Of a DNA stretch of 64,000 nt, positions 1 through 10,276 are shown in pieces (positions within the stretch are counted from its first letter, which is position 1; every line of letters begins with the position of its first letter). Where the stretch lies: assembly GCA_011799875.1 (NCBI GenBank), contig CM022301.1:216686526-216750525 (forward strand). Direction: 5' to 3'. A model generated the notes under the pieces. It did no database searches. It was not told the origin of the DNA and saw only the letters and a list, made by a program, of their open reading frames with translations. The stretch comes from Thinopyrum elongatum. Taxonomy: Eukaryota; Streptophyta; Magnoliopsida; Poales; Poaceae. The translations under genes and the position numbers were made by a program.

Positions 1-1479
1 AGACACAAGAGATCTACCAAGAAATTGACAAGTACCCGAAGTGGACTTTCTATCAACCTTGTCTCCAGCATAGTCCGAATCGGAGTAGCCAGCAAGATCA
101 AAAGAAGACCTCTTAGGATACCAAATGCCAAAGTTTGGTGTGTGAATTAGGTATCTCACTATCCTTTTCACAGCCTTAAGATGACATTCTTTGGGGGCCG
201 CTTGATATCGTGCACACATGCACACACTTAGCATAATATCAGGATGAGAGGCACATAGATATAACAATGAACCAATCATAGAGCGGTAAACCTTTTGGTC
301 AACCAGTTCGCCATCCTTGGTCAAGTCAAGATGTCCACTAGTAGGCATGGGTGTACTCATACCTTTGCATTCTTGCATGTTGAACTTCTTGAATAAGTCC
401 TTGGTGTACTTTGTTTGAGAGACAAAGGTACCCTCCTTAGTTTGCTTGATTTGCAAACCAAGAAAGAACTTGAGTTCACTCATCATAGACATCTCAAACT
501 TCTCCGACATTAGCCTTCCAAACTTTTCACTAAAATGAGGGTTAGTTGAACCAAATATGATATCATCCACATAAATTTGGCACACAAATAATTCACCATT
601 AACCCTTTTAGTAAAAAGTGTTGAATCAATTTTTCCAATCTCAAAGCCTTTTTCAATAAGGAACTTGGTCAAGCATTTATACCACGCTCTAGGAGCTTGT
701 TTAAGACCATAAAGAGCTTTGTGAAGTTTGTAAACATGATTAGGTTTCTTAGGATTCACAAAGCCGGGAGGTTGTTTAACATAAACTTCCTCCTCAATTT
801 CACCATTTAGAAAAGCACTTTTGATGTCCATTTGGTACAAGGTAATACCATGATGATTTGCATAGGCAAGTAAGATTCGTATGGACTCAAGTCTAGCAAC
901 GGGGGCATATGTCTCACCATAGTCCATACCTTCGACTTGAGTGTATCCTTGGGCGATGAGACATGCCTTGTTGCGAACGACTTGTCCATCTTCGTCTTGC
1001 TTGTTGCAAAACACCCATTTGGTACCAATGATGTTGTGGTCGTTGTCGGGCTTCTCAACCAATGTCCAAACTTGGTTCCTCTCGAAATTGTGTAGCTCTT
1101 CGTGCATGGCATTTATCCAATCTGGATCTTCTAGAGCTTCTTCAACCTTCATAGGTTCAATGCTAGAGATAAATGAGTAATGCTCACAAAAGTTAGCTAA
1201 GCGTGTTTTAGAGCGTGTAATTCTCCCTGTTTGGATATCGTCAAAGATTTGTTCGACGGGATGATCTCTTGAGACTCTTGCTCTAACTCGTGAGAGCTTT
1301 TGCTTAGGTCGGGGTGGAACATCCTCTTCAACATCTTGTTCTTCCTCTTGGCTTTCATCGTTGTTGGTGTTGTTGTTCTCTTGTGGAGGTGGTGAGGGAG
1401 GTCGATTTGGTTCATCTTGGTGTACTTCCTCGGTTTCTTCATTTTGGCGTGTCCCACTTGTGGATGCATCCGGGTCAAC
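1..1479 (-). CDS. Copia reverse transcriptase-RNase H, partial (C1 pol)
   Basis: This is the RNA-dependent DNA polymerase and RNase H part of a Copia polyprotein, which copies element RNA into cDNA inside the virus-like particle. One frame is open on the minus strand from 1479 to the window edge. It begins with an acidic, Asn/Glu-rich linker (about 1320-1440). Then come the RT motifs: WVFCNK near 1010, QGYTQVEGMDYGETYAPVA near 900-950, MDIKSAFLNG near 810-830, ALYGLKQAPRAWYK near 680-720 and the catalytic YVDD at 562-573. The RNase H region ends with SDSDYAGD near 60-80. Upstream, a stop at 1480-1482 and a frame change separate it from integrase. The reading frame is well kept for this window, but the element as a whole is broken. 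Confidence 0.9.
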
Positions 1480-1538
1480 TCATGGTTCACCTTGTCGTGA
1501 GGTAGAAGCTTCCACTTGGACGAACGAGGTACTCTCCT

Positions 1539-2627
1539 TCACCTCCGTTGGATAACCTTGCCAATAGACAAGTCTTGGATTGCTTCCGAAGGGTCTTTGT
1601 CTCCTACATCAATTGGCAATTGCTCTACTTGCGAGCCATTAGATTCATCAAACTTCACATCTACCGTCTCTTCAACCTTTCGGGTGAAATTGTTGTAGAC
1701 ACGGTAAGTGTGAGAGTTTGAGCCATAACAAAGTAGGAAAACTTCATGAGATTTAGGAGCAAACTTCGAACGACGATGCTTATCAAGAATGTTGCACTTT
1801 GAGCCAAATACTCGAAAGTATCCAACTTGGGGTTTGTTACCGGTGAGAAGCTCGTATGCCGTCTTGCCGAGTAGCTTGTGAAGATATAGACGATTTGTCG
1901 CATGACAAGCTGTCTCAACCGCTTCCGCCCAAAAGTGTTTTGGTGTCTTGTGTTCATCAAGCATCGTTCTCGCCATTTCAATGAGCGTCCGGTTCTTCCT
2001 CTCAACAACTCCATTTTGTTGAGGCGTGTACGTAGCCGAGAACTCATGTGAAATCCCTTCTTCGTCAAGAAAGGTGTCCACATTGGCATTCTTGAACTCC
2101 GTTCCGTTGTCACTGCGAACCTTCTTGATCTTCACTTCAAATTGATTTTGGGCCTTCCTAGCGAAGTTCTTGAAGATCTTTTGGACCTGCGACTTATCAT
2201 CAAGAAAGAACACCCACGTAAATCTTGAAAAATCATCGACTATGACTAAACCAAACGAATTTCAACCGAGACTTTTGTAGGCGTTTGGACCAAAAAGATC
2301 CATATGAAGTAGCTCGAGTGGTCTTCTCGTGGTCATGTTGTTCTTCACGGGGTGGCTTCCTCCACCCTGTTTTCCTGCTTGACAAGCACTGCACAATCTA
2401 TCCTTGTCAAATATAACATCTTTCACTCCAAGGATGTGATCACCTTTAATAAGCCTATCAAGATTTCGCATGCCCACACGACCTAACCTTCTATGCCACA
2501 ACCAACCTTTAGAAGATTTAGCAATTAAGCAAGTTCTAGGTTGAGCCTTTTTAGTGAAATCAACAATGTATAGATCACCTCTGCGTATGCCGGTAAAGAC
2601 CATTTTATGATTATCTCTTCGAAACAC
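1539..2627 (-). pseudogene. Copia GAG-pre-integrase and integrase (C1)
   Basis: The integrase section of C1 pol inserts the cDNA into the host genome. The upper part (2262-2627) holds the GAG-pre-integrase zinc-binding region: LWHRRLGRVG followed by CSACQAGKQ, an HHCC-type finger. The lower part (1539-2213) holds the catalytic core, with VRSDNGTEF for the second Asp and PQQNGVVERKNRT for the Glu. The two parts share one frame but are separated by in-frame stops near 2214-2264, so no single product can be made. The frame is also the same as that of gag-protease above it. Confidence 0.88.
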
Positions 2628-2696
2628 TTGGCAATCTACTTTAGTAAATAGGACATTGAAACCGAAATCGGCTAGTCTAGATACAGAAAGTAAATT

Positions 2697-3590
2697 TTAG
2701 ACAAGAGATTCAATGAGCATGACAATTTGGATGGAGCTATCATGTGAGATGGCCACCTTACCAAGGCCAACCACCTTACCCTTTGAGTTATCACCAAAAG
2801 TGACATACTTTCGAGGGCCGTTGTTTTCAGCGAGCTCACAAAACATATCCTTGTCTCCGGTCATGTGATCGGTACATCCACTATCAAGAACCCATTCCTT
2901 TCCTCCAGCCATGTAGCCGCGAAGGTTAGCCATAATACCAAAGTGTCTCATAGACTCATCGAGATCAAAGTCACTATCATCATCCTCATCATAGTATCCA
3001 TGTTCAACATTGTCTTGTGATTGATCATTACCTAGAGAGAGTGATTCATTAGTTTTATGACAATGACAATGTGCGTCTTTATGAATTCTAATGACTTCCG
3101 AGATGATATTGCTAATGATTCCAACATCTCCTTTGGCACGCATAAGGTCATGACGCTCAAATAGACAATCACCAAACTTAGGATCATTAGGGCTCATCTT
3201 ATTTAAAGCAATGGACTTATGAAGAATCTCATCTAAGTTTTTCAAGGAATAGTTTGGAAATCGTTCCTTAAGAAATCTCCATATAGTGTAGGCACAATCA
3301 AGAGTAGGCAAGTGAGCTATCAAGTTTCTAGGCAATCCTCTAGTGATAAGATTGATAGTTCTAAGATTGCGAATCATGTCGAGAGACTCATCGGGGGTAG
3401 GATGCAAAGGATCAACAAGACGCGCACACGGGCTAGTAATATACTTGTTCAAGTGATATTCAATGAAAATCTCAAGCATCTCATTTTTCCAAGCAATAAA
3501 GAACTCTCCATCAAGTATGGGCACTCTATGTCTAAAACTCCCCATCGTAGACTCATCCATCTTCCTCCAATGGTGATTAAACCAAAGCAA
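2697..3590 (-). CDS. Copia gag-protease with shortened gag (C1)
   Basis: A 297-codon open frame that joins a gag-like N-terminal region (the UBN2/DUF4219 type common in plant Copia gag) directly to an aspartic protease start. The protease motif WVLDSGCTDHMTG lies near 2870-2900. A CCHC zinc knuckle is expected between gag and protease, but none is visible. Instead there is a short acidic stretch (EDDDSDFDLDES, near 2960-3000), which suggests an internal deletion or a degenerate gag. An in-frame stop at 2697-2699 ends the frame shortly after the protease start. It could still be expressed as a short gag, but it would lack nucleic-acid binding. Confidence 0.8.
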   Translation of the reverse strand: MLWFNHHWRKMDESTMGSFRHRVPILDGEFFIAWKNEMLEIFIEYHLNKYITSPCARLVDPLHPTPDESLDMIRNLRTINLITRGLPRNLIAHLPTLDCAYTIWRFLKERFPNYSLKNLDEILHKSIALNKMSPNDPKFGDCLFERHDLMRAKGDVGIISNIISEVIRIHKDAHCHCHKTNESLSLGNDQSQDNVEHGYYDEDDDSDFDLDESMRHFGIMANLRGYMAGGKEWVLDSGCTDHMTGDKDMFCELAENNGPRKYVTFGDNSKGKVVGLGKVAISHDSSIQIVMLIESLV

Positions 3591-3600
3591 TCGAGACCAA

Positions 3601-3613
3601 TGCTCTGATACTA
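3601..3613 (-). other. primer-binding site (initiator tRNA-Met type), C1
   Basis: On the minus strand this reads TAGTATCAGAGCA, one base from the usual plant TGGTATCAGAGC. It sits two bases from the LTR end ...TTTCA at 3616. It is where minus-strand cDNA synthesis starts. Confidence 0.85.
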
Positions 3614-4421
3614 ATTGAAAGGATCGAGAAGAGGTGTCTGGAAGGGGGGGGATTAGACCCTCAACAAAGAAAAGTAGCAGTTTTTAAGTTCTTCAAGTTA
3701 AGGTGGAGTTTTAGCACAAGTTTAAACATTCACAATACATTTCAAGCAAGCATGGCAAGAGTATATGAGCAGCGGAAAGTAAAGCATGCAACTTGCAAGA
3801 ATGTAAAGGGATGGGATTGGAGTGTGCAAACGTAATTGGAGACACGGAGATTTTTGGCGTGGTTCCGATAGGTGGTGCTATCGTACATCCATGTTGGTGG
3901 AGACTTCAACCCACGAAGGGTAACGGTTGTGCGAGTCCACGGAGGGCTCCACCCACGAAGGGTCCACGAAGAAGCAACCTTGTCTATCCCACCATGGTCA
4001 TCGCCCATGAAGGACTTGCCTCACTTGGGTAGATCTTCACGAAGTAGGTGATCTCCTTGCCCTTACAAACTCCTTGGTTCAACTCCACAATCTTGACGGA
4101 GGCTCCCAAGTAACACCTAACCAATCTAGGAGACACCACTCTCCAAAAGGTAATAGATGGTGTGTTGATGATGAACTCCTTGCTCTTGTGCTTCAAATGA
4201 TAGTCTCCCCAACACTCAACTCTCTCATAGATTTGGATATGGTGGAAAGATGATTTGAGTGGAAAGCAACTTGGGGAAGGCTAGAGATCAAGATTCTAGT
4301 GGTTGGATTGGAATGTCTTGGTCTCAACACATGAGTTGGTGGTTCTCTCTCAGAAAATGAGTAGTGGAAGTGTAGGCACGTTCTGATGGCTCTCTCTCAA
4401 ATGGAGAAGGGGGTGGAGGGG

Positions 4422-4430
4422 TATTTATAG
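4422..4430 (-). promoter_or_regulatory. TATA box of C1 LTR
   Basis: On the minus strand this reads CTATAAATA. It is followed by the pyrimidine-rich CCCCTCCACCCCCTTCTCC segment seen at the same place after the C2 LTR TATA box. It is probably the Pol II promoter of the element. Confidence 0.65.
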
Positions 4431-4472
4431 CCTCCACGCAAAATCTAACCGTTACACACAATTTACCAAACT

Positions 4473-4860
4473 CGGTGGGACCGATTAGTGAAACTCGGTC
4501 AGACCGATTCAGTTCAAAATGTGAACGTTAGGATTTTCGGTGGGACCGACAAGGTCAACTCGGTGGGACCGATGTGCTAGGGTTAGGGTAAAACCTCATC
4601 TCCGTTTGACCGATTACACAAACTCGGTGAGACCGATTTTAGTAATAAGCAAACAGAGAGTTGGCCAAGCAAACTCGGTGGGGCCAACTACCTATTTTGG
4701 TGAGACCAAAATAATTGCAGTAGGCAACAGAGAGTTTGCAAGCCCATCTCGGTGAGACCGAGATCCCATCGGTAAGACCAAACTGATTAGGGTTTCTGGC
4801 AGTGGCTATGTCAAGTGAACTCGGTGGCGCCAGATAGATCAAATTGGTGGGGCCGAGTTT
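4473..4860. repeat. array of short inverted repeats, TCGGTGGGACCGA type (C1 LTR)
   Basis: About a dozen copies of a 13-bp imperfect palindrome, consensus TCGGTGGGACCGA (arms TCGGT/ACCGA), at irregular spacing of roughly 20-50 bp. Variants include CTCGGTCAGACCGA, CTCGGTGAGACCGA and CTCGGTGGCGCC. The same motif recurs in the C2 LTR (18958-19342) and in C2 internal DNA near 23330-23420. The function is unknown. Confidence 0.85.
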
Positions 4861-5205
4861 GACTTTAGGTTTAGGACATATCTGGAAATGAGAAAGTGGT
4901 GGAGGGCTTTTGGAGCATATCACTAAGCATTTTGAGCAAGCAAGCCATTAAGCAACACCTCATCCCCTTTTAATAGTATTGGCTTTCCTATGGACTCAAT
5001 GTGATCTTGGATCACTAAAATGAAAATGTAGAGTCTTGAGCTTTTGCCAATATGTGTCCTTAGCATCTTGAAGGGGTTCCACATCCTCTTGTCCTGCCAC
5101 TCCACTGTTGAACTCATCTGAAATATACTAGATGAAAGTATTAGTCCAACAAGAGATATGTTGACATTAATTACCAAAATCACCCAGGGAGCACTTGTGC
5201 TTTTA

Positions 5206-5406
5206 GAGGGTGATACCTCGTAACACACTCCTGATGATAACTCTATAGTGTAGCTGTTTGGTCGTGGTCATCGAGGGTGATTCCTCCTTAACCACTCCCG
5301 ATACGACTCTGTCGTGTAACCCCTCAAGTGTGAACCTCGAGGGTGATGCCTCCTACATTCACCTTGATGATTTCATTGAGTGGAATCCACCGAGGGTGAT
5401 TCCTTG
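5206..5406 (+). repeat. degenerate tandem repeat inside G1 LTR
   Basis: The motif GAGGGTGATNCCTC recurs at 5206, 5273, 5339 and 5392, a period of about 53-67 bp with diverged spacers. The same four copies occur in the 3' LTR at about 15146, 15213, 15279 and 15332. Confidence 0.7.
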
Positions 5407-6384
5407 GGGTTTCCCCCTTGGTGTTATGACCACACGGTTACTTTGACCTTTGTCACAGGCGGGTCGACCCTGATGGGTACCCGCGGGGAACTTATGCAGT
5501 CGGGTTTGCCAGGATTGCACCCAAGAGAGATATTGTGGCGGAGCATCAGAAACTCTGATCGTCTCCGCGAGCTATTAAATAAGCCTAACGGATTTGGGTA
5601 ATTGATCTGAGTTGGCCAATGGCCTATACGCACTACCACCACGTGGAATAATGGTTTATGGGGCCCTCTACGTCGTACGTTTCTCCTGAAAGCTCATCAG
5701 ACGTCACAGTTCATCGTGCGGGCTGATTGTTGGGGTTGCGCTGGACACTTCACTAATGAGTTCAGTGTCACGCCTGCTCCTCGGCCAGTCTCGCAACGCG
5801 CAGGAGCGCTCGGGGCGATGGCCCAAGACCCCTGGGTGCATAGGTTAGTCCGGCGTGTTGACCTCTCTGCTGAGCCTAGGAAGGGCGCTGCTTCGTGTCG
5901 ATCTCCCGAGGCCGGGCATTACCCAGCAAGTGTGTACGGCCAGAGGTGATCGAGCGTGTTGGGTAACAGTAGTGCACCCCTGCAGGGAAGTGATCTATTC
6001 GAATAGCCGTGTCCACGGTAACAGGACGCTCAGTTTGGTATCTTGATCTATTACTTGAACTGGATACTTGTTTAACTAATTGAAGCTTCGGGATCGCTTC
6101 CTCGCAGGGAGTCGAGGAAGGATCTCTAGGCTTTGCCTCAACATGCTTGCTTAATAAAATGCTTTTCTGTACTCTTCTAATTGCTGCAAGATGGTGGCTT
6201 CGAGAAGATGCTAGTGTTCGATAGGACTAGGCATTTTCTCTATTCTGGCATTTCTGAAGCCCAGTCCACATATACAACCTTTCTTTGATAATGTTGCATA
6301 TGTAGTGTAGATCCTTGCTTGCTGAGTACTTCGGATGAGTACTCACGGTTGCTTTGCTATTTCTTTTTCCCCCATACCCCTTTT

Positions 6385-6495
6385 GATGATACCTCAGACG
6401 ATGGAGCCCCGGAGCCAGATGTCCCCGCAGGAGCTTACTACCAGGAGGGTCCAGACGACACGTACTACTGGATCGAGCCAGCCGACCAGGAGTAG
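6385..6495 (+). other. exon-like acidic reading frame in G1 5' LTR
   Basis: A 36-codon frame beginning DDTSDDGAPEPDVPAG and ending WIEPADQE then TAG. A pyrimidine-rich tract ending in ACCTCAG lies just upstream, like a 3' splice site. The 3' LTR copy (16282-16392) keeps the same frame and the same stop. It may be the last exon of a small LTR-encoded protein. The alternative is chance. Confidence 0.45.
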
Positions 6496-6778
6496 GATCG
6501 GAGGGTCCCAGGCAGGAGGCCTTCGGCTTTCGATCTAGAGTTGTTGTTTGTGCTAGCCTTCTTAAGGCAAACCTTGGCTAACTATGTCTTTACCCAGATA
6601 TTATTTGTATGACTGACTTATGTATTCGGATCCTCGTGATCCCTGGTCTGTAATATTCGTGGATCTCCGTTTATTTGTGTTAGAGTTGTGTTGTGATATC
6701 TTCCCGTGAGTCCCTGTGCTTGATCGTGCATGTTTGCATGTATGATTAGTGCATGATTGAGTCGGGGGCGTCATAAGT

Positions 6779-6790
6779 TGGTATCAGAGC
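6779..6790 (+). other. primer-binding site (initiator tRNA-Met type), G1
   Basis: TGGTATCAGAGC, a perfect match to the plant initiator-Met primer site, three bases after the LTR end at 6775. Confidence 0.95.
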
Positions 6791-7169
6791 CGACTGCCTA
6801 TAGGAAGCCCCCTTCCAAATTCCTTGGTCAAAGTTGAGTCTAGACATCGAAAAACTAATTTACTAACTTGGATGTGTGGCTTGTGGGCCCACGTCGCCAT
6901 TGGGTGGTATTAGGATCTTTTATTCCTCGTCTTTACTCTGGGACTCTGATGTCTCTTCTATTCTGGTTAAATGAATTTACTAACGCCGACACTTAGGATC
7001 TCGTAAATCTTGTCTACCCGGAGAGCTGGATATCTGTGCTTACTTCCTTACCATTGATCTGATTAGTATGATAATCATTTTCCTTTCCATTGTTTTGTCT
7101 AACCTTTCTCTCCGAGTTGTATTATACTTCTCATTGTCATTTGACAATCCTGAATTTCCTCTATTTCAG

Positions 7170-7940
7170 ATGGATCGTTTTTTTCCACCACGCCCTGTGA
7201 CGCAGCTTGTGCTTCGCACTTGGGCTCGTGATGCCCCTGGTTTTCCAGCTGCGCTGATCGCCCTCCTGACCAGACTGGGCTACCGCTGGTACCCCGAGTA
7301 CATGGTCTACGAGGATTACCGCGAGTTCAACTAGCAGCAGTACCATGCTAATGTTCGTATCTATGATCAGCAAGATGACTCAGACACTGAGCTGCACCTT
7401 TTTCACGGTATCGGCGTGACGATTGAGATGGCAGTCCATGATGCCGCCTACTTTGCTGTCGCATGTCTCCGAGGAGAGTCCAGCGTTAGCTTGGATGCCT
7501 CTGAGTTCCGATACATTCCGTATGCCCCTGCTAGAGATGCTACTGGATACTACACAGCTATCTGTGCCCCGTACGAGCATCGTCGATACGACCCGCACGT
7601 TCTGGTTCAGTGCACTCAGGCTCTGGATCGCACTGTTCGGGCTCTTGCCGTCGAGTTGTTTGCCACTCGAGCACGTCTCTACGATGCTATGACACATTTG
7701 CTACCAGCTGTTCATGCAGGGATACATCCGGAGTACATCCTTTATCAGCGCAGGACTCAGATGTATGCTGGTATTGATTGGCCTACTGTTGGAGGTCACG
7801 CACCTCCACGTGGACCTCTTCTTCCAGCTCGAGACCGGATTCAGCATCAGAGTGCACATGGAGTGCAGGATTTTCCTGCGACGGCTATTCGTCGTCCGCA
7901 CTTGCAGTTACCCCGTTTCAGTGGTTTTCCCCGACGTTGA
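7170..7940 (+). pseudogene. extra ORF upstream of gag in G1, function unknown
   Basis: A 256-codon frame starting MDRFFPPRPVTQLVLR and ending SGFPRR, interrupted by one in-frame TAG at 7332-7334. I do not recognise a domain. The sequence is rich in aromatic residues, Arg and Pro, with repeated YRWYPEYMVYEDY-like and HPEYILYQRRTQMY-like stretches. The start codon directly follows TTTCCTCTATTTCAG, a good 3' splice acceptor, so it may be made from a spliced RNA that competes with the gag-pol RNA. It lies between the primer site and gag, where some plant Gypsy elements carry an additional ORF. It could instead be an N-terminal extension of gag, but it is separated from gag by about 250 bases with stops. 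Confidence 0.55.
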
Positions 7941-8188
7941 TGTAGCCTTTGCTATGTCTCGTTGTGTACTTCCTTACCACGTGCCTGCACGCCGCCTAGC
8001 ATGTCTAGCTTTTTAATTTGCGCTGTTATGCTGTCCGCATGTACCCGACTCTATGTATGGATCTGTATGTCTTAATTGACTACTGTTAAGTATCTGTTAC
8101 ACTGCTTGACTATCGTCGAGTTACATCATGCTTGTCGCCTACACTTGCAATTACTTTTAATAAACTACCCCTGTTGAAACTTAGCAGG

Positions 8189-10276
8189 ATGGTTAGACTA
8201 GGTGGTCGTGGTCGTGCCCCTGAACACCCACCACCGTCAGATTATATGGCAGCTATGATGCAACAATTCAAGCTCAACCGTCAGTTCACGACTGGGATCA
8301 TGCCACAGTTTCCGCATCAGAACAACCAGAACCAGAACCCTGCTGCAATAACTCTGTCGGAATTTGTGCGTCTTAACCCCACTCAGTTCCGCAACTCTGA
8401 TAAGCCACTGGATGCTGATGACTGGATTCGCGACATCACTCATGAAATGGAGTCTGTAAATGTCTCCCCTGCCAACTTTGTCACCTTCGCGTCCTTTTTC
8501 TTAAAGGGTCCCGCTGCTCAATGGTGGGACACCCACAAGCGTACACTGCCTGCTGGAACAGTCATCACTTGGCCTGAGTTCCAGGCTGCTTTTCGTGCCC
8601 GTTATATTCCTCAAGGAATCATGGACCGGATGAAAACCCAGTTCCGCAACCTTACTCAGGGCAACAAGACTGTCGAAGCCTATCAGCGGGAATTCCTTGA
8701 CCTATCCTGCTATGCTGAAGAAGACATAGCCACGGATGCCCGTAGACAAGAGAAGTTTCGTACTGGACTCCACCCAGACATCGAGCTTGCACTTGCAGCT
8801 CAAGACTTCAACGACTTTGCTACTCTGGTGAACAAGGCTATTCTGGTTGAGACCGCTCAGATGAAGCATAAGGACTCGCAGAAGCGCTATCATGATGTTG
8901 GCTCATCTTCGGGCTCAGCACAGAAGAGTCGAGTCTGGATTCCCAACAATGTGTTCCATCCAGCTGCCCCTGCCCCAAGGAACAACTATGCTACACCACG
9001 TTTGCCTCCACCACCGAGACAGCCAAGAGCTCAAGCTGTTCCACACAATGCTCCTCTTCGTCCTGAAGATGGTCTGTGCTTCAAGTGTCGCAAACTAGGT
9101 CACCTTGCTAAGGACTGCCTCCAGACTCAGAATCAATTGGCTTTTCCTCGTACTGGCCGTGGCAATGGTCGTGGCAACAATCAGGCCCGCAACTATAATA
9201 CTGGGTCTGCTGCTCATGGTCGTGGACACGCTTACAATATTGATATTGAAGAAGTCCAGGATCAGCCTGCTACCATGATGGGTACCCTTCTCGTTAACTC
9301 AGTACCTGCTTCTATTTTATTTGATTCAGGAGCATCACATTCATTCATCTCTGGAAAGTTTGCATTCATGCATGGCATTCATTATGTGAAGATGCATACT
9401 CCGTTAGTCATTAAAACTCCCGGAGGTCATTGTCATGCTGACGTGATGGCACCTAACGTTACCGTCGAAATTAAAGGATTGGAATTTCTTGCCTCACCCA
9501 TCGTCTTGAAATCTTCCACCATAGACCTCATCCTCGGAGTGGATTGGTTGAAAGCTAACATTGCTTCGATCAATTGTGCCACAAAAGTTGTACAACTTAT
9601 TCACCCCTCCGATGAGATAGTGAACTACACCGCCCGAATTACTCGGAATGCTAAAGCTCAGATATATGCTCTGAATGCTTTGAACGCCTCACCTCTGGAG
9701 GGAATCGAGAACGTTCCTGTCGTTCGAGATTTTCCGGAAGTCTTTCTGGAAGAACTTCCAGGAATACCCCCGGTTAGAGCTGTCGAGTTTGTCATTGATT
9801 TGAAGCCTGGCACTACCCCTATTGCGAAGCGTCCTTATAAGATGCCGCCGCATGAACTCCTTGAACTTAAGGAAGAAATCGACAAGTCACTTAAGAAAGG
9901 TTTCATCCGCCCCAGTTCCTCTGCTTGGGGAGCACCTTCACTCTTCGTTAAGAAGAAGGATGGTACTAACCGATTGGTTCAGGATTACCGGCCCATTAAC
10001 CAAGCCACAATCCAGAATAAATACCCACTGCCCCGGATCAATGATCTTTATGATCAGCTTGCTGGATCCTCTGTGTTCTCGAAACTCGACTTGAGGTTGG
10101 GTTATCATCAGATCCGAGTTCGTAAGGAGGATATTCCGAAGACCGCTTTCGTGACTCGCTATGGCTCATATGAGTACACTGTCATGTCATTTGGCTTAAC
10201 AAATGCTCCAGCAACCTTCTCCCGGTTAATGAACTATATCTTCATGGATTACCTCGACAAATTCATCGTGGTTTAA
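8189..10276 (+). pseudogene. G1 gag-protease-reverse transcriptase, ends at a stop in the RT active site
   Basis: One open frame from the ATG at 8189 (preceded by ...CTTAGCAG; an upstream in-frame ATG lies at 8132). Gag (about residues 50-230) has the retrotransposon gag core with [20 protein letters not shown] knuckle follows ([14 protein letters not shown], near 9078-9120). The protease has [13 protein letters not shown] (near 9313-9350) and ILGVDWL. The RT fingers and palm follow, with [27 protein letters not shown] and the [16 protein letters not shown] region. The frame ends at TAA 10274-10276, immediately before LDDI. The nonsense change therefore falls inside the catalytic Asp-Asp motif and truncates the polyprotein. 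Up to that point the frame is intact. Confidence 0.92.

Larger units (their letters stand above)
1..5205 (-). mobile_element. Copia element C1 (SIRE/Maximus-like), left end outside window
   Basis: Minus-strand Ty1/Copia retrotransposon in the order 5' LTR (3616-5205), primer site, gag-protease, integrase, reverse transcriptase-RNase H. It runs off the left edge inside RNase H, so its 3' LTR is not seen. Its outer LTR edge at 5205/5206 abuts sequence that is continuous in the intact LTR of G1 (around 15146). C1 therefore looks inserted into G1's 5' LTR, with the rest of that LTR beyond the window. The expected TG at the LTR start reads TA. The lineage is judged from LTR and gag style and is tentative. 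Confidence 0.85.
3616..5205 (-). repeat. 5' LTR of Copia C1
   Basis: About 1590 bp. On the minus strand it starts TAAAAGCACAAG and ends CCTTTCA. The start lines up with the C2 LTR start at 18615 (TGAAAGTGCAAC), and both continue with a shared GGTTTTGGTAATT-like segment. It holds a TATA box (4422-4430) and an array of short inverted repeats (4473-4860). Confidence 0.8.
5206..6775 (+). repeat. 5' LTR of G1, last 1.57 kb (first part displaced by C1)
   Basis: Aligns with 15146-16672. The main indel is near 5575-5625, where this copy holds about 45 extra bases. The terminal dinucleotide region reads CATA here but CACA in the 3' LTR, a C-to-T change. Confidence 0.9.

Noticed and set aside
5206..5406. 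Regularly spaced repeats resembling a CRISPR array
   Set aside because: Repeats are degenerate, spacing is uneven, the unit recurs in both LTRs of G1, and the genome is that of a plant.
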